A stretch of DNA of 64,000 nucleotides, taken from an uncultured Eggerthella sp. Lineage in GTDB: Bacteria > Actinomycetota > Coriobacteriia > Coriobacteriales > Eggerthellaceae. Positions 32,093-40,488 of the stretch are shown here, piece by piece. Position 1 is the first letter of the stretch. Every line of letters starts with the position of its first letter. The stretch covers positions 1 to 64,000 of the forward strand of contig CAUHNN010000009.1 in assembly GCA_959607715.1 (NCBI GenBank), in the 5' to 3' direction. A program made the position numbers and the translations under genes. Under the pieces are notes generated by a model that was given only the letters and a program-made list of their open reading frames with translations, was not told the DNA's origin and made no database searches.

Positions 32093-35000
32093 CTACTTGG
32101 TGACGATTTCTTCCTCGGTGGTGAAGATCTCGCAGCCTTCCTGCCCCTCGGGACGATGGAGATCGTGCGCCTGGCGGGCCTTCGCCTCGTCGTCGAGGTT
32201 CGCCTTCGCGACGGAGATCATCAACTTGATGCGGTTGAGCTGATTGACTTCGGAGGCGCCAGGGTCGTAGTCGACGGCGACGATGTTCGTTCCTTCGTAA
32301 CGGCGACGCAGCTCCTTGATGACCGCCTTGCCCACAACGTGGTTCGGCAGGCAGGCAAACGGCTGAGCGCAGACGATATTGGGCGCACCGGAACGGATGA
32401 GCTCGACCATTTCAGCGGTCAGCAGCCACCCCTCGCCCATCGAGTTGCACAGCGACAGGATCTCCTCGGCATACGAACCCAGGGTGAAGATGTCCGTCGG
32501 CGGCTCGAAGCGGTTCGAGCGCTCAAGGGCGTTGGTCACGGGCTTGCGCAGCTTCGCGATGAGCTTAAGCGCGGCGCGGGCGCCCGTCGCGCCCTTCTTC
32601 GACTTGCCGACGCCTTCTTGCTGGAAGATGGAACCGGCGATGCCGAACAGGAAGAACTCGACCAAGCCGGGAACGACGGCTTCGCAGCCTTCGGCCTCGA
32701 TCACGTCGACGACCTGGTTGTTTGCGGTCGGATGGAACTTCACCAGGATCTCACCGACCACGCCGACGCGCGGCTTGGTACCTTCGCCCTGAAGCGGCAG
32801 GTTATCGAAGTCTTCGACGATGGCGCGAACGGTCTTCTTGAAACGACCGTACTTTTCGCCTTCGTAGATCTGCTTCTTGCAGGTTTCCATCCACTGGTTG
32901 AACAGGTTCTCCGCCGATCCCGGCTCGATTTCGTAGGGACGCGTGCGATAGAGGCACTGCATAAGAAGGTCACCGTAGAACAGGGCGAGCACGGCATTGT
33001 AGAGCATCGTCGCGGAGACCTTGAAGCCGGGATTCGATTCGTCGAGCTTCTTGAAGGAAAGCGAGATGACGGGAATGTGCGGCAACCCCGCGGCCTTAAG
33101 CGCTTTGCGGATGAGCGAGATGTAGTTGGTGGCGCGACAACCGCCACCGGTCTGGGTGATGATGACGGCGAGCTTGTCCGTGTCGTAGCGCCCGGACATG
33201 ACCGCTTCCATGATCTGCCCCGTAACGAGGATCGAGGGATAGCAGATGTCGTTGTTGACGTACTTCAGGCCAGCATCGACTGCACCGTGGTCGACCGCGG
33301 GAAGGAGCTCGAGGTTGTAACCTGCCGCATGGAAGATCGGCACGAGAAGGTCGAAGTGGATCGGCGCCATCTGAGGACAGAGGATCGTGTAGCCCGCGTC
33401 CTTCATTTCCTGGGTGAACTGCACCTTCTCGAAGGCGGTCGACTGGGATTCGCGCTGATGGTCATCGTGAGCGGAACCGCACGAGCCGCACGCAGAAGCT
33501 TCGCCGCAGGACGATTCAGGGGCATGGTGGGAATGAATGCCATGGTGGCCGGAGCATGAACCTTCGCCATGGGCATGGTGGTGCCCATGGCAAGCGTGGC
33601 CTTCGGCGTGAGTGTGATGAGCGTGATGGTGCCCACCGCACGCGTGGCCTTCGCCGCCAGCCGAAGAAGCGCAGCCGTCGGTTTCATCGCATGTGCCGCA
33701 CGAAGAGGCGGATCCGCACGCGATCGAACGGGCGACAGCAGCTCCTGCCGCCGCTTCGCGCGCCCCCGTCTTAGCCTCGATGGCGGCCTCCCCTGCCGCG
33801 CGAGCTGCCTCGCGGGCGGCGACATCGGCTTCGAGCGTGGACACGTCGATCGAGCAGACCGGGCAACCGCCCTGCACCGCCTGCTCCTCGGCGCGATCGT
33901 CGGCCTGGTCTTTCAGGGCAGCCAGAAGGGAGCGCACGCGGATGCGGGCGGCGCCGAGGTTCGATACCTCGTCGATCTTGAGGACGGTGTAGATCTTGCC
34001 CGACCCTTCCAGGATCTCCTGAACCTGATCGGTGGTGATGGCGTCGAGGCCGCAGCCGAAGCTGTTGAGCTGGATGAGGTCGAGGTCGTCGCGCTGCGTG
34101 ACGACCTTCGCCGCACGGTAGAGGCGAGTGTGGTACATCCACTGATCGACCGCGCGCAAGGGACGCTCCACCTGGCCAAGATGGGCGATGGAATCTTCGG
34201 TGAAGACGGCCAGACCGAAGCTCGTCAAAAGCTCGGGGATGGCGTGGTTGATTTCAGGGTCGTCGTGATAGGGACGTCCCGCGAGCACGATGCCGTGAAC
34301 GCCATGATCTTCGATCCACTTGAGCGCCTCCATGCCCTTGGAATGAATATCCTCGTGGAGCTGCTCATCTTCCGCCCAGGCCGCGTCCACCGCCGCATCG
34401 ATTTCGGCACGCGTGGGAACAGGGCCCTGCCCCATGAGCTCCGGGTGCTTCTCGACCAGCTCAACGTACAGGCGTTCCTTCAGTTTGTCCTTCATGTGAT
34501 ACGGCACGAAGGGATTCAAGAACTGGATATCGGTTTCGTTCAGCGCATCGACGTTGAGCTTGAGCGCTTCGGAATAGCTCATGACGATCGGGCAGTTGAA
34601 GTGGTTGCCGGCCGTTTCGTCTTCCACGCGCTCGTACTTAAGACACGGCATCCAAATGAAGTCGATGTCCTTTTCAAGCAGGTTCATGATATGACCATGC
34701 GAAAGCTTGGCCGGATAGCACACGCTTTCAGACGGCATGGACTCGATGCCCGCTTCGTAGGTCTTCTTCGTCGACGGGTCGCTCAGTACGACGCGGAAAC
34801 CGAGCTGGGTGAAGAAAGTGAACCAGAACGGGTAGTTCTCGTACATGTTGAGGGCGCGCGGGATACCGACGGTCGCGCGCGTGGCCTCTTCCTTCGAAAG
34901 CGGCGTATAGCCGAACAGCCGCTCGGTCTTGTATTCGAACAGGTTGGGGACCTTAGCCGCTTCCTGAGCAAGGCCGGCGCCCTTTTCGCATCGGTTGCCC

Positions 35001-36958
35001 GTGATGAAGCGGCGGTGCTTGCCCGTCTGCTCGTCGACGCCGAAGTCGTTGATGGTGAGCAGGCAGTGGTTGGAACATGCCTTGCAGCGCACGTTGCGAT
35101 GGGTGGGCTCGAGCGCCTTCAAAGCCTCGAGGCCGAGAAGCGTGGTGTGCGCAGGCTGGCCGGTTGCCTCTTCTGCTTCATGGGCACGATCACGGGCAAG
35201 AAGCGCCGCTCCGTAGGCACCCATATTGCCGGCGATGTCGGGACGCACGGCGTTGGTCTGCGCAAGCTGCTCGAAGGCGCGCAGAACCGCGTCGTTCAGG
35301 AAGGTTCCGCCCTGGACGATAACCTTCGTTCCCACCTCGCGTGGGTCGCGGATCTTGATGACCTTGAACAGGGCGTTCTTGATGACCGAAAGAGCCAAGC
35401 CGGCGGCGATGTCGCCCACCGTGGCGCCTTCCTTCTGGGCCTGCTTGACGCGGCTGTTCATGAATACGGTGCAACGACTACCCAGATCGACGGGATTTTC
35501 CGCCTTGATGGCGCTCTGGGCGAATTCCGAAACGTCGAGATTCAGGCCCGACGCGAAGCTCTCGATGAAGCTGCCGCAGCCCGACGAGCAGGCCTCGTTG
35601 AGCATGATGTGGTCGATGACGCCGTCCTTGACGCGCAAACACTTCATGTCCTGGCCGCCGATGTCGAGGATGAACTCGACGCCGGGAAGCATCTCCTGAG
35701 AGCCGCGAAGATGAGCTACCGTCTCGATTTCGCCAGAATCGACGCGCAGCGCCTCGAGCAAAAGCGCTTCGCCGTAACCGGTGACGGTCGCATGGCCGAT
35801 GTGGACCTTAGGGTTGCCCGCCGCATCGACGGGAAGCTGAGCGTACAGGTCGGCGACGGCGCGTTTAGCGCAACCCAAGACGTCGCCCTTGTTGTTCACG
35901 TAGCTCGACCACAGAAGGCTGCCGTCTTCTGCGATGAGGGCCGACTTGAAGGTGGTGGAGCCGGCGTCGATGCCCAGATACGCTGCACCTTCGTAAGCAG
36001 AAAGATCGGTGCGCTTGACGCGTTCGCCGTCGTGGCGCGCCTTGAATTCCGCATACGCTTCGTCGTCGGCGAACAACGGGGGCAGGCGGACGACTTCGCT
36101 GCCCTGGACATCCCCGAGGTTCTCGAGACGGGAAACGACGTCGGAAAGCAGCTCGGCCTTGGCACCAGAGCCGGCAAGAGCGCAGCCGCTCGCGACGAAG
36201 AGATGCGCGTTGTCGGGAACGATGATGTGCTCTTCGTCGAGCTCGAGCGTTTCATAGAAACGCTTGCGTAGCTCGGGAAGGTACTGAAGCGGGCCGCCCA
36301 AGAAGGCGACGTGGCCGCGGATGGGGCGTCCGCACGCCAAACCGGAAATGGTCTGGGTGACGACGGATTGGAAGATGGAGGCCGCGATGTCGGACTTCTT
36401 CGCGCCTTCGTTGAGCAGCGGCTGAACGTCGGTCTTGGCGAACACGCCGCATCGGCTGGCGATGGGGTAGAGAACGGTATGGTCCTTGGCCAGTTCGTTC
36501 AAACCGCCGGCATCCGTATCGAGCAGGGCGGCCATCTGATCGATGAACGCACCGGTGCCGCCAGCGCAGGTGCCGTTCATGCGCTGCTCGATGCCCTGAT
36601 CGAAGTAGATGATCTTCGCGTCTTCGCCGCCGAGCTCGATGGCGACGTCGGTCTTCGGAATGAAGGCCTCCACCGCCGTCTTCGATGCGATGACTTCCTG
36701 CACGAATTCGAGGTCGAGCCACTGGGAAAGAAGCAGGCCGCCCGAACCAGTGATGGCGATGGTCACGTGGCGATCGGGGAACTGCTGGGCCGCTTCGCGC
36801 AGCACTTCGAGAACCGTAGCGCGAACATCTGCGTGGTGACGACGATAGACCGAGTAGACGATCTGCTCGTACTGATCGAGAACGGCGACCTTGACCGTAG
36901 TCGAACCTACGTCGATGCCCAGATGAAGCTGCGCCGCTTCGATGGTGGTTTCTGCCAT
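32093..36958 (-). CDS. Giant 2-hydroxyacyl-CoA dehydratase activase fusion with His/Cys-rich insert
   Basis: 1621 residues. Two BadF/BcrA/HgdC-type ASKHA ATPase domains come first (GIDVGSTTVKVAVLD near residue 15 and GIDAGSTTFKSALI near residue 330), each followed by the family's Gly-rich loops (CAGGTGAFID; CSSGCGSFIES), whose cysteine can ligate the shared Fe-S cluster. Then RCKACSNHCLLTI and a DUF2229-type domain follow, and the C-terminal third contains another DUF2229/HgdB-like region. Residues about 1079-1165 form an insert with roughly 20 His and 10 Cys. Such proteins are thought to drive ATP-dependent low-potential electron transfer to a dehydratase or reductase partner; the partner is not adjacent. 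ATG 36958 has GAGGAG at the proper distance. It follows the TetR stop by 11 bases. Confidence 0.9.
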   Translation of the reverse strand: MAETTIEAAQLHLGIDVGSTTVKVAVLDQYEQIVYSVYRRHHADVRATVLEVLREAAQQFPDRHVTIAITGSGGLLLSQWLDLEFVQEVIASKTAVEAFIPKTDVAIELGGEDAKIIYFDQGIEQRMNGTCAGGTGAFIDQMAALLDTDAGGLNELAKDHTVLYPIASRCGVFAKTDVQPLLNEGAKKSDIAASIFQSVVTQTISGLACGRPIRGHVAFLGGPLQYLPELRKRFYETLELDEEHIIVPDNAHLFVASGCALAGSGAKAELLSDVVSRLENLGDVQGSEVVRLPPLFADDEAYAEFKARHDGERVKRTDLSAYEGAAYLGIDAGSTTFKSALIAEDGSLLWSSYVNNKGDVLGCAKRAVADLYAQLPVDAAGNPKVHIGHATVTGYGEALLLEALRVDSGEIETVAHLRGSQEMLPGVEFILDIGGQDMKCLRVKDGVIDHIMLNEACSSGCGSFIESFASGLNLDVSEFAQSAIKAENPVDLGSRCTVFMNSRVKQAQKEGATVGDIAAGLALSVIKNALFKVIKIRDPREVGTKVIVQGGTFLNDAVLRAFEQLAQTNAVRPDIAGNMGAYGAALLARDRAHEAEEATGQPAHTTLLGLEALKALEPTHRNVRCKACSNHCLLTINDFGVDEQTGKHRRFITGNRCEKGAGLAQEAAKVPNLFEYKTERLFGYTPLSKEEATRATVGIPRALNMYENYPFWFTFFTQLGFRVVLSDPSTKKTYEAGIESMPSESVCYPAKLSHGHIMNLLEKDIDFIWMPCLKYERVEDETAGNHFNCPIVMSYSEALKLNVDALNETDIQFLNPFVPYHMKDKLKERLYVELVEKHPELMGQGPVPTRAEIDAAVDAAWAEDEQLHEDIHSKGMEALKWIEDHGVHGIVLAGRPYHDDPEINHAIPELLTSFGLAVFTEDSIAHLGQVERPLRAVDQWMYHTRLYRAAKVVTQRDDLDLIQLNSFGCGLDAITTDQVQEILEGSGKIYTVLKIDEVSNLGAARIRVRSLLAALKDQADDRAEEQAVQGGCPVCSIDVSTLEADVAAREAARAAGEAAIEAKTGAREAAAGAAVARSIACGSASSCGTCDETDGCASSAGGEGHACGGHHHAHHTHAEGHACHGHHHAHGEGSCSGHHGIHSHHAPESSCGEASACGSCGSAHDDHQRESQSTAFEKVQFTQEMKDAGYTILCPQMAPIHFDLLVPIFHAAGYNLELLPAVDHGAVDAGLKYVNNDICYPSILVTGQIMEAVMSGRYDTDKLAVIITQTGGGCRATNYISLIRKALKAAGLPHIPVISLSFKKLDESNPGFKVSATMLYNAVLALFYGDLLMQCLYRTRPYEIEPGSAENLFNQWMETCKKQIYEGEKYGRFKKTVRAIVEDFDNLPLQGEGTKPRVGVVGEILVKFHPTANNQVVDVIEAEGCEAVVPGLVEFFLFGIAGSIFQQEGVGKSKKGATGARAALKLIAKLRKPVTNALERSNRFEPPTDIFTLGSYAEEILSLCNSMGEGWLLTAEMVELIRSGAPNIVCAQPFACLPNHVVGKAVIKELRRRYEGTNIVAVDYDPGASEVNQLNRIKLMISVAKANLDDEAKARQAHDLHRPEGQEGCEIFTTEEEIVTK

Positions 36959-36969
36959 TATCATGCTCC

Positions 36970-37632
36970 TCACAATCGGATAGGTTCGCCCGGCTTGATG
37001 AACAGAAGGCGCATGGAGATGAGCGCCATGTGCTCGGAATCTTCTTTCATGCCGGTCTCGATCCAGCGGACGATGACGCCGAGGTACGCCGAAGCGTAGA
37101 ACGCCACATAATAAGAAACGAACGGATCGGGATCGTTGCGGTACCGTTCGTGGAGAATCGTTTGCACCAAACCGGCACAGACCGTGTCGCGCAGACGCTG
37201 CCCGAAGCGGACGTCACCGCCGGGACCGAGGGTCGCGTGAAGGAAATCAGCCTGGTTGCGCAGGTAATCGAACAGCTCGACGAGCACGGGAAGCGGACGA
37301 TGCTTCACCTGGCACGCAACCACGTCACGCACGCCGAGGGCGCCCATCCGGGATTGGATGCAGCTGATGTCTTCGACGATTTCGTCTTCGAAGACCTGCG
37401 CCAGATGCTCCTTATCGCGAAAGTGGTTGTAGAACGTGCCGCGATTGAGGTCGGCCGCAGAGCACAGGTCGTTGACGGTGATCTGATCGAACCCCTTGGT
37501 TTCCATCAGATCGATCAACGCCGAGCGCAGGGCGTTGCGGGAACGCACGATGCGACGATCGACGACGCCGCGAGACGGACACGCCGTCGAGCCGACGTTG
37601 AGGGCATCTTCCCTCAAAAGAGCTTCGGCCAT
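36970..37632 (-). CDS. TetR/AcrR family transcriptional regulator
   Basis: A 220-residue regulator. Residues about 30-75 are the TetR helix-turn-helix: ALIDLMETKGFDQITVNDLCSAADLNRGTFYNHFRDKEHL. The C-terminal ligand domain resembles the group with YYVAFYASAYLGVIVRWIETGMKE. It precedes the activase in the same transcript. A perfect 9-1-9 dyad lies between its promoter and start codon, so self-repression is likely. Confidence 0.93.
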   Translation of the reverse strand: MAEALLREDALNVGSTACPSRGVVDRRIVRSRNALRSALIDLMETKGFDQITVNDLCSAADLNRGTFYNHFRDKEHLAQVFEDEIVEDISCIQSRMGALGVRDVVACQVKHRPLPVLVELFDYLRNQADFLHATLGPGGDVRFGQRLRDTVCAGLVQTILHERYRNDPDPFVSYYVAFYASAYLGVIVRWIETGMKEDSEHMALISMRLLFIKPGEPIRL

Positions 37633-37673
37633 GCAGGTACCCTCCCCTTCTTCAATTCAACACCTTGGATAGA

Positions 37674-37692
37674 AATGAACAGTCTGTTCATT
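37674..37692. promoter_or_regulatory. Operator of the TetR-activase operon
   Basis: AATGAACAG-T-CTGTTCATT, a perfect dyad of nine-base arms, placed about +3 to +21 relative to the predicted transcription start. Confidence 0.7.
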
Positions 37693-37701
37693 AACACTCG
37701 T

Positions 37702-37730
37702 ATTTTAGCGTCTCCTTGCGTTGGTGTAAA
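37702..37730 (-). promoter_or_regulatory. Promoter of the TetR-activase operon
   Basis: TTTACA (-35) and TAAAAT (-10) with 17-base spacing, each one base from consensus. Confidence 0.75.
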
Positions 37731-37814
37731 TGCGCCAAGGAAGGTAGCATTTTCCCAGGGTGCCGCCCATCCCCAGCAAGAGCCCGCATGACGTTCGCCA
37801 GATGGAGTGAGTTT

Positions 37815-37823
37815 GCTATCCTG
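37815..37823 (+). promoter_or_regulatory. Extended -10 promoter of the DUF711 gene
   Basis: TGCTATCCT on the plus strand, 55 bases upstream of the ATG. Confidence 0.4.
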
Positions 37824-37877
37824 TTGAGATGCATCAAGATGCGCTCTGCGCGCAAGCAACCATAGATCGGAGCACTC

Positions 37878-39242
37878 ATGCAGATTACGCCCGCTGAAAT
37901 CGATGAAACACTGGCAATGGTCAGCAAGCAGCATCTGGATATCCGCACCATCACGCTGGGATTGAATCTGCGAGGCTGCACGCACGAAGACGTCGACGTC
38001 ATGGCAGCCAAGGTCTACGACCGCATGACGTCCGCGGCTGAGAAGCTCGTTCCCACCGCCGAACAGCTCGAGCGTGAATACGGCATCCCGATCGTCAACA
38101 AGCGCATCTCGGTCACGCCGATCGCGGAAATCAGCGCAGCGACCGCCGCAACCGATTTGACCCCCATCGCCCGCGCGATGGATCGAGCGGCCAAGGAAGT
38201 GGGCGTCGACTTCGTCGGCGGCTTCTCCGCGCTCGTCCACAAGGGCGCATCGCGCGCCGACAACAACCTGATGGATTCGATTCCCCAGGCGCTCGCCGAA
38301 ACCGACTTCGTCTGCTCATCGGTCAACGTTGGTTCCACCCGCGCCGGCATCAACATGGATGCGGCGCTGAAGATGGCGGGCATCGTGAAGAAGGCGGCTG
38401 AAGCCACGGCCGATCGCCAGTGCATCGGCGCCGGCAAGCTCGTGGTGTTCTGCAACGCTGTGGAAGACAACCCGTTCATGGCGGGCGCCTTCCACGGATC
38501 GGGCGAAGCCGACGCCGTGGTCAACGTAGGCGTTTCGGGCCCCGGCGTGGTCAACGCGGTTCTGCGCAGCATGCCCGCCGATGCCGATATGACCGCCATC
38601 GCAGAGGCCATCAAGGCAACCGCCTTCAAGATCACCCGCGCCGGCGAGCTGATGGGACGCGAGGCAAGCGCTCGGCTCGGCGTCCAGAAGGGCATCCTGG
38701 ACCTTTCGCTTGCACCCACCCCTGCCCGCGGCGACTCCGTGGCCGAGATCCTCGAGGCCATCGGCGTCGGCACGTGCGGCGGTCCCGGCACCACGGCCGC
38801 GCTCGCCATGCTCAACGATGCCGTCAAGAAGGGCGGCGTCATGGCATCGTCTTCGGTCGGCGGCCTTTCCGGCGCGTTCATCCCCGTTTCCGAGGACGCC
38901 GGCATGATCCGCGCCGCCGAAGCGGGCGCACTCAGCCTTGAGAAGCTCGAGGCCATGACCTGCGTGTGCTCGGTCGGCCTCGATATGATCGCCGTTCCCG
39001 GCGACACGAGCGTTGAAGCGATCTTCGGCATCATCGCCGATGAATGCGCCATCGGCATGATCAACAACAAGACCACCGCCGTTCGCCTTATCCCCGCCAT
39101 CGGCAAGAAGGTGGGCGACAAGCTCGACTTCGGCGGCCTTCTTGGTTACGCGCCGGTCATGCCGGTGAACCAGCACGCAGGCAGCGTCTTCGCCCACCGC
39201 GGCGGACGCATGCCGGCGCCCCTCAATTCGTTGAAGAACTAA
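37878..39242 (+). CDS. DUF711/UPF0210 (PFL family) protein
   Basis: A 454-residue protein of the UPF0210 family, full length. Conserved stretches are LDIRTITLGLNLRGC, NKRISVTPIAEISAA, FVGGFSALVHKGA, GSTRAGINMDAA, MAGAFHGSGEADAVVNVGVSGPGVV and the Gly-rich C-terminus ending HRGGRMPAPLNS. Structures of the family resemble glycyl-radical (PFL) folds, but no glycyl-radical motif or activity is established. The usual partner, a small ACT-domain protein (UPF0237), is not next to it. The start at 37878 is the first ATG after the promoter; its SD is weak (CGGAGCACTC). Confidence 0.92.
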   Translation: MQITPAEIDETLAMVSKQHLDIRTITLGLNLRGCTHEDVDVMAAKVYDRMTSAAEKLVPTAEQLEREYGIPIVNKRISVTPIAEISAATAATDLTPIARAMDRAAKEVGVDFVGGFSALVHKGASRADNNLMDSIPQALAETDFVCSSVNVGSTRAGINMDAALKMAGIVKKAAEATADRQCIGAGKLVVFCNAVEDNPFMAGAFHGSGEADAVVNVGVSGPGVVNAVLRSMPADADMTAIAEAIKATAFKITRAGELMGREASARLGVQKGILDLSLAPTPARGDSVAEILEAIGVGTCGGPGTTAALAMLNDAVKKGGVMASSSVGGLSGAFIPVSEDAGMIRAAEAGALSLEKLEAMTCVCSVGLDMIAVPGDTSVEAIFGIIADECAIGMINNKTTAVRLIPAIGKKVGDKLDFGGLLGYAPVMPVNQHAGSVFAHRGGRMPAPLNSLKN

Positions 39243-39254
39243 TCACGCGCTCTA

Positions 39255-39279
39255 GGGCTACCGCCCGTGGCGGTAGCCC
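39255..39279 (+). terminator. Terminator of the DUF711 gene
   Basis: GGGCTACCGCC/GGCGGTAGCCC perfect stem with a three-base loop. The following sequence is only weakly T-rich. Confidence 0.7.
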
Positions 39280-39336
39280 TTCGTGTAGGCATAACCTTCG
39301 CGTGCTGACGCCCAATCAGCGAAAAATACACGAGCG

Positions 39337-39648
39337 CTATATTCTCCAGGCGGCTGCGCCCTCAATCGAAATGTCTTTCACGCCGAGAAACGAGCGCAAG
39401 CCGAAGCGCACTTCATCTTCAAGCTCGACCTCGCGGCTCAGCACGAGAAGCTGCCCGATGGGAGTCTCGTAGATACCGCACGCCTTGCTTCGAACCGCCT
39501 CGATATCTTTCGCCCTGACGAAACGTGCGGACAGTTCCGTCATGTCGACGCAACACCCCTTCGGGTTGACGGCCTCAAGCGCAATAACGGTGAACCCCTT
39601 GCGCTTCATATAGTCAATGAGCTCCTGATCGAGCACGATATGAGCCAC
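39337..39648 (-). CDS. Small CC-motif protein
   Basis: A 103-residue protein starting at a GTG with AAAGGAG upstream. An adjacent cysteine pair occurs in AVNPKGCCVDMTELSARF, and the overall beta-rich pattern recalls small CC/Se-motif (HesB-like) proteins that may bind Fe-S or selenium. A second cysteine (KACGIYETPIG) follows. The assignment is tentative. It lies 87 bases downstream of tlyA on the same strand and may be the last gene of that series. Confidence 0.6.
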   Translation of the reverse strand: MAHIVLDQELIDYMKRKGFTVIALEAVNPKGCCVDMTELSARFVRAKDIEAVRSKACGIYETPIGQLLVLSREVELEDEVRFGLRSFLGVKDISIEGAAAWRI

Positions 39649-39735
39649 AGCGTCTCCTTTCCTTGGGCTGCCATCCGCTAGGCGATCAACGGAGAACTCG
39701 TCTGCCCCTAAAGAGCAATCGACGCGACCGCACGA

Positions 39736-40482
39736 TTAGGAGCGCCCGCCGAAAAACGCGCGGACAAGATACTCCACGTTGCCCTCAGGACCCTTGATGG
39801 GCGATTCCACCACGCCGTCCACCACAAAGCCCGCCTCTTCCAGCGCGACATTCACCTCGTCAACCACGCGAAGACGCACCGCCTCGCTTTTGACCACACC
39901 GCGCTCGGTTTCCTCATGACGGCTCTCGAACTGAGGCTTTATCAGCCCCAAGAACACACTGCCCTCATGACACAGCGAGGCGAACACCCCTGCAAGCTGC
40001 GCCAACCCGATGAAACTCAAATCGCATACCACCACGTCGAAGGGCGCACCGAGCTCGGCGGGATCGGCAAGGCGGATGTTGGTGCGCTCGAAGACGGATA
40101 CCCGCGCATCTTGGCGCAAGATCCAGGCAAGCTGGCCGTAGTTGACGTCGACGCACGCCACGCTCGCCGCGCCTGCCTTCAACAGGCAATCGGTGAAGCC
40201 GCCGGTGGAAGATCCAACATCGATGCACGAACACCCCCGTACATCCTGGCCGAAGTGATCGAGCGCGCCCTGAAGCTTATGCCCGCCGCGCGACACGAAC
40301 TTCTTGGCGTTCTTGACGAAGATGTCCGCATCCGCGCGCACCTTCAGCGCCGCACTGGAAACGTACACGTCGTCGACGCGCACCTCTCGCGCGATCACCG
40401 CGCGCAGCGCCGCCTCTACATCGGGGAAGTAACCCTGCTCGACAAGCAGCTCGTCAAGGCGCACTTTAGGTTGCTTGGCCAT
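39736..40482 (-). CDS. tlyA: TlyA family rRNA 2'-O-methyltransferase/hemolysin
   Basis: A 248-residue protein: an N-terminal S4 RNA-binding domain (RLDELLVEQGYFPDVEAAL), then an FtsJ/RrmJ-fold methyltransferase with SAM motif CIDVGSSTGGFTDCLL, VVCDLSFIGL and LIKPQFE. Mycobacterial TlyA methylates C1409 of 16S and C1920 of 23S rRNA, which sensitises ribosomes to capreomycin. The start lies six bases after the ligA stop, so they are co-transcribed. Confidence 0.95.
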   Translation of the reverse strand: MAKQPKVRLDELLVEQGYFPDVEAALRAVIAREVRVDDVYVSSAALKVRADADIFVKNAKKFVSRGGHKLQGALDHFGQDVRGCSCIDVGSSTGGFTDCLLKAGAASVACVDVNYGQLAWILRQDARVSVFERTNIRLADPAELGAPFDVVVCDLSFIGLAQLAGVFASLCHEGSVFLGLIKPQFESRHEETERGVVKSEAVRLRVVDEVNVALEEAGFVVDGVVESPIKGPEGNVEYLVRAFFGGRS

Positions 40483-40488
40483 GTGCCC

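Noticed and set aside
33569..36271. About 900-codon plus-strand open frame opposite the activase
   Set aside because: Antisense shadow of a conserved gene; no recognisable domain.
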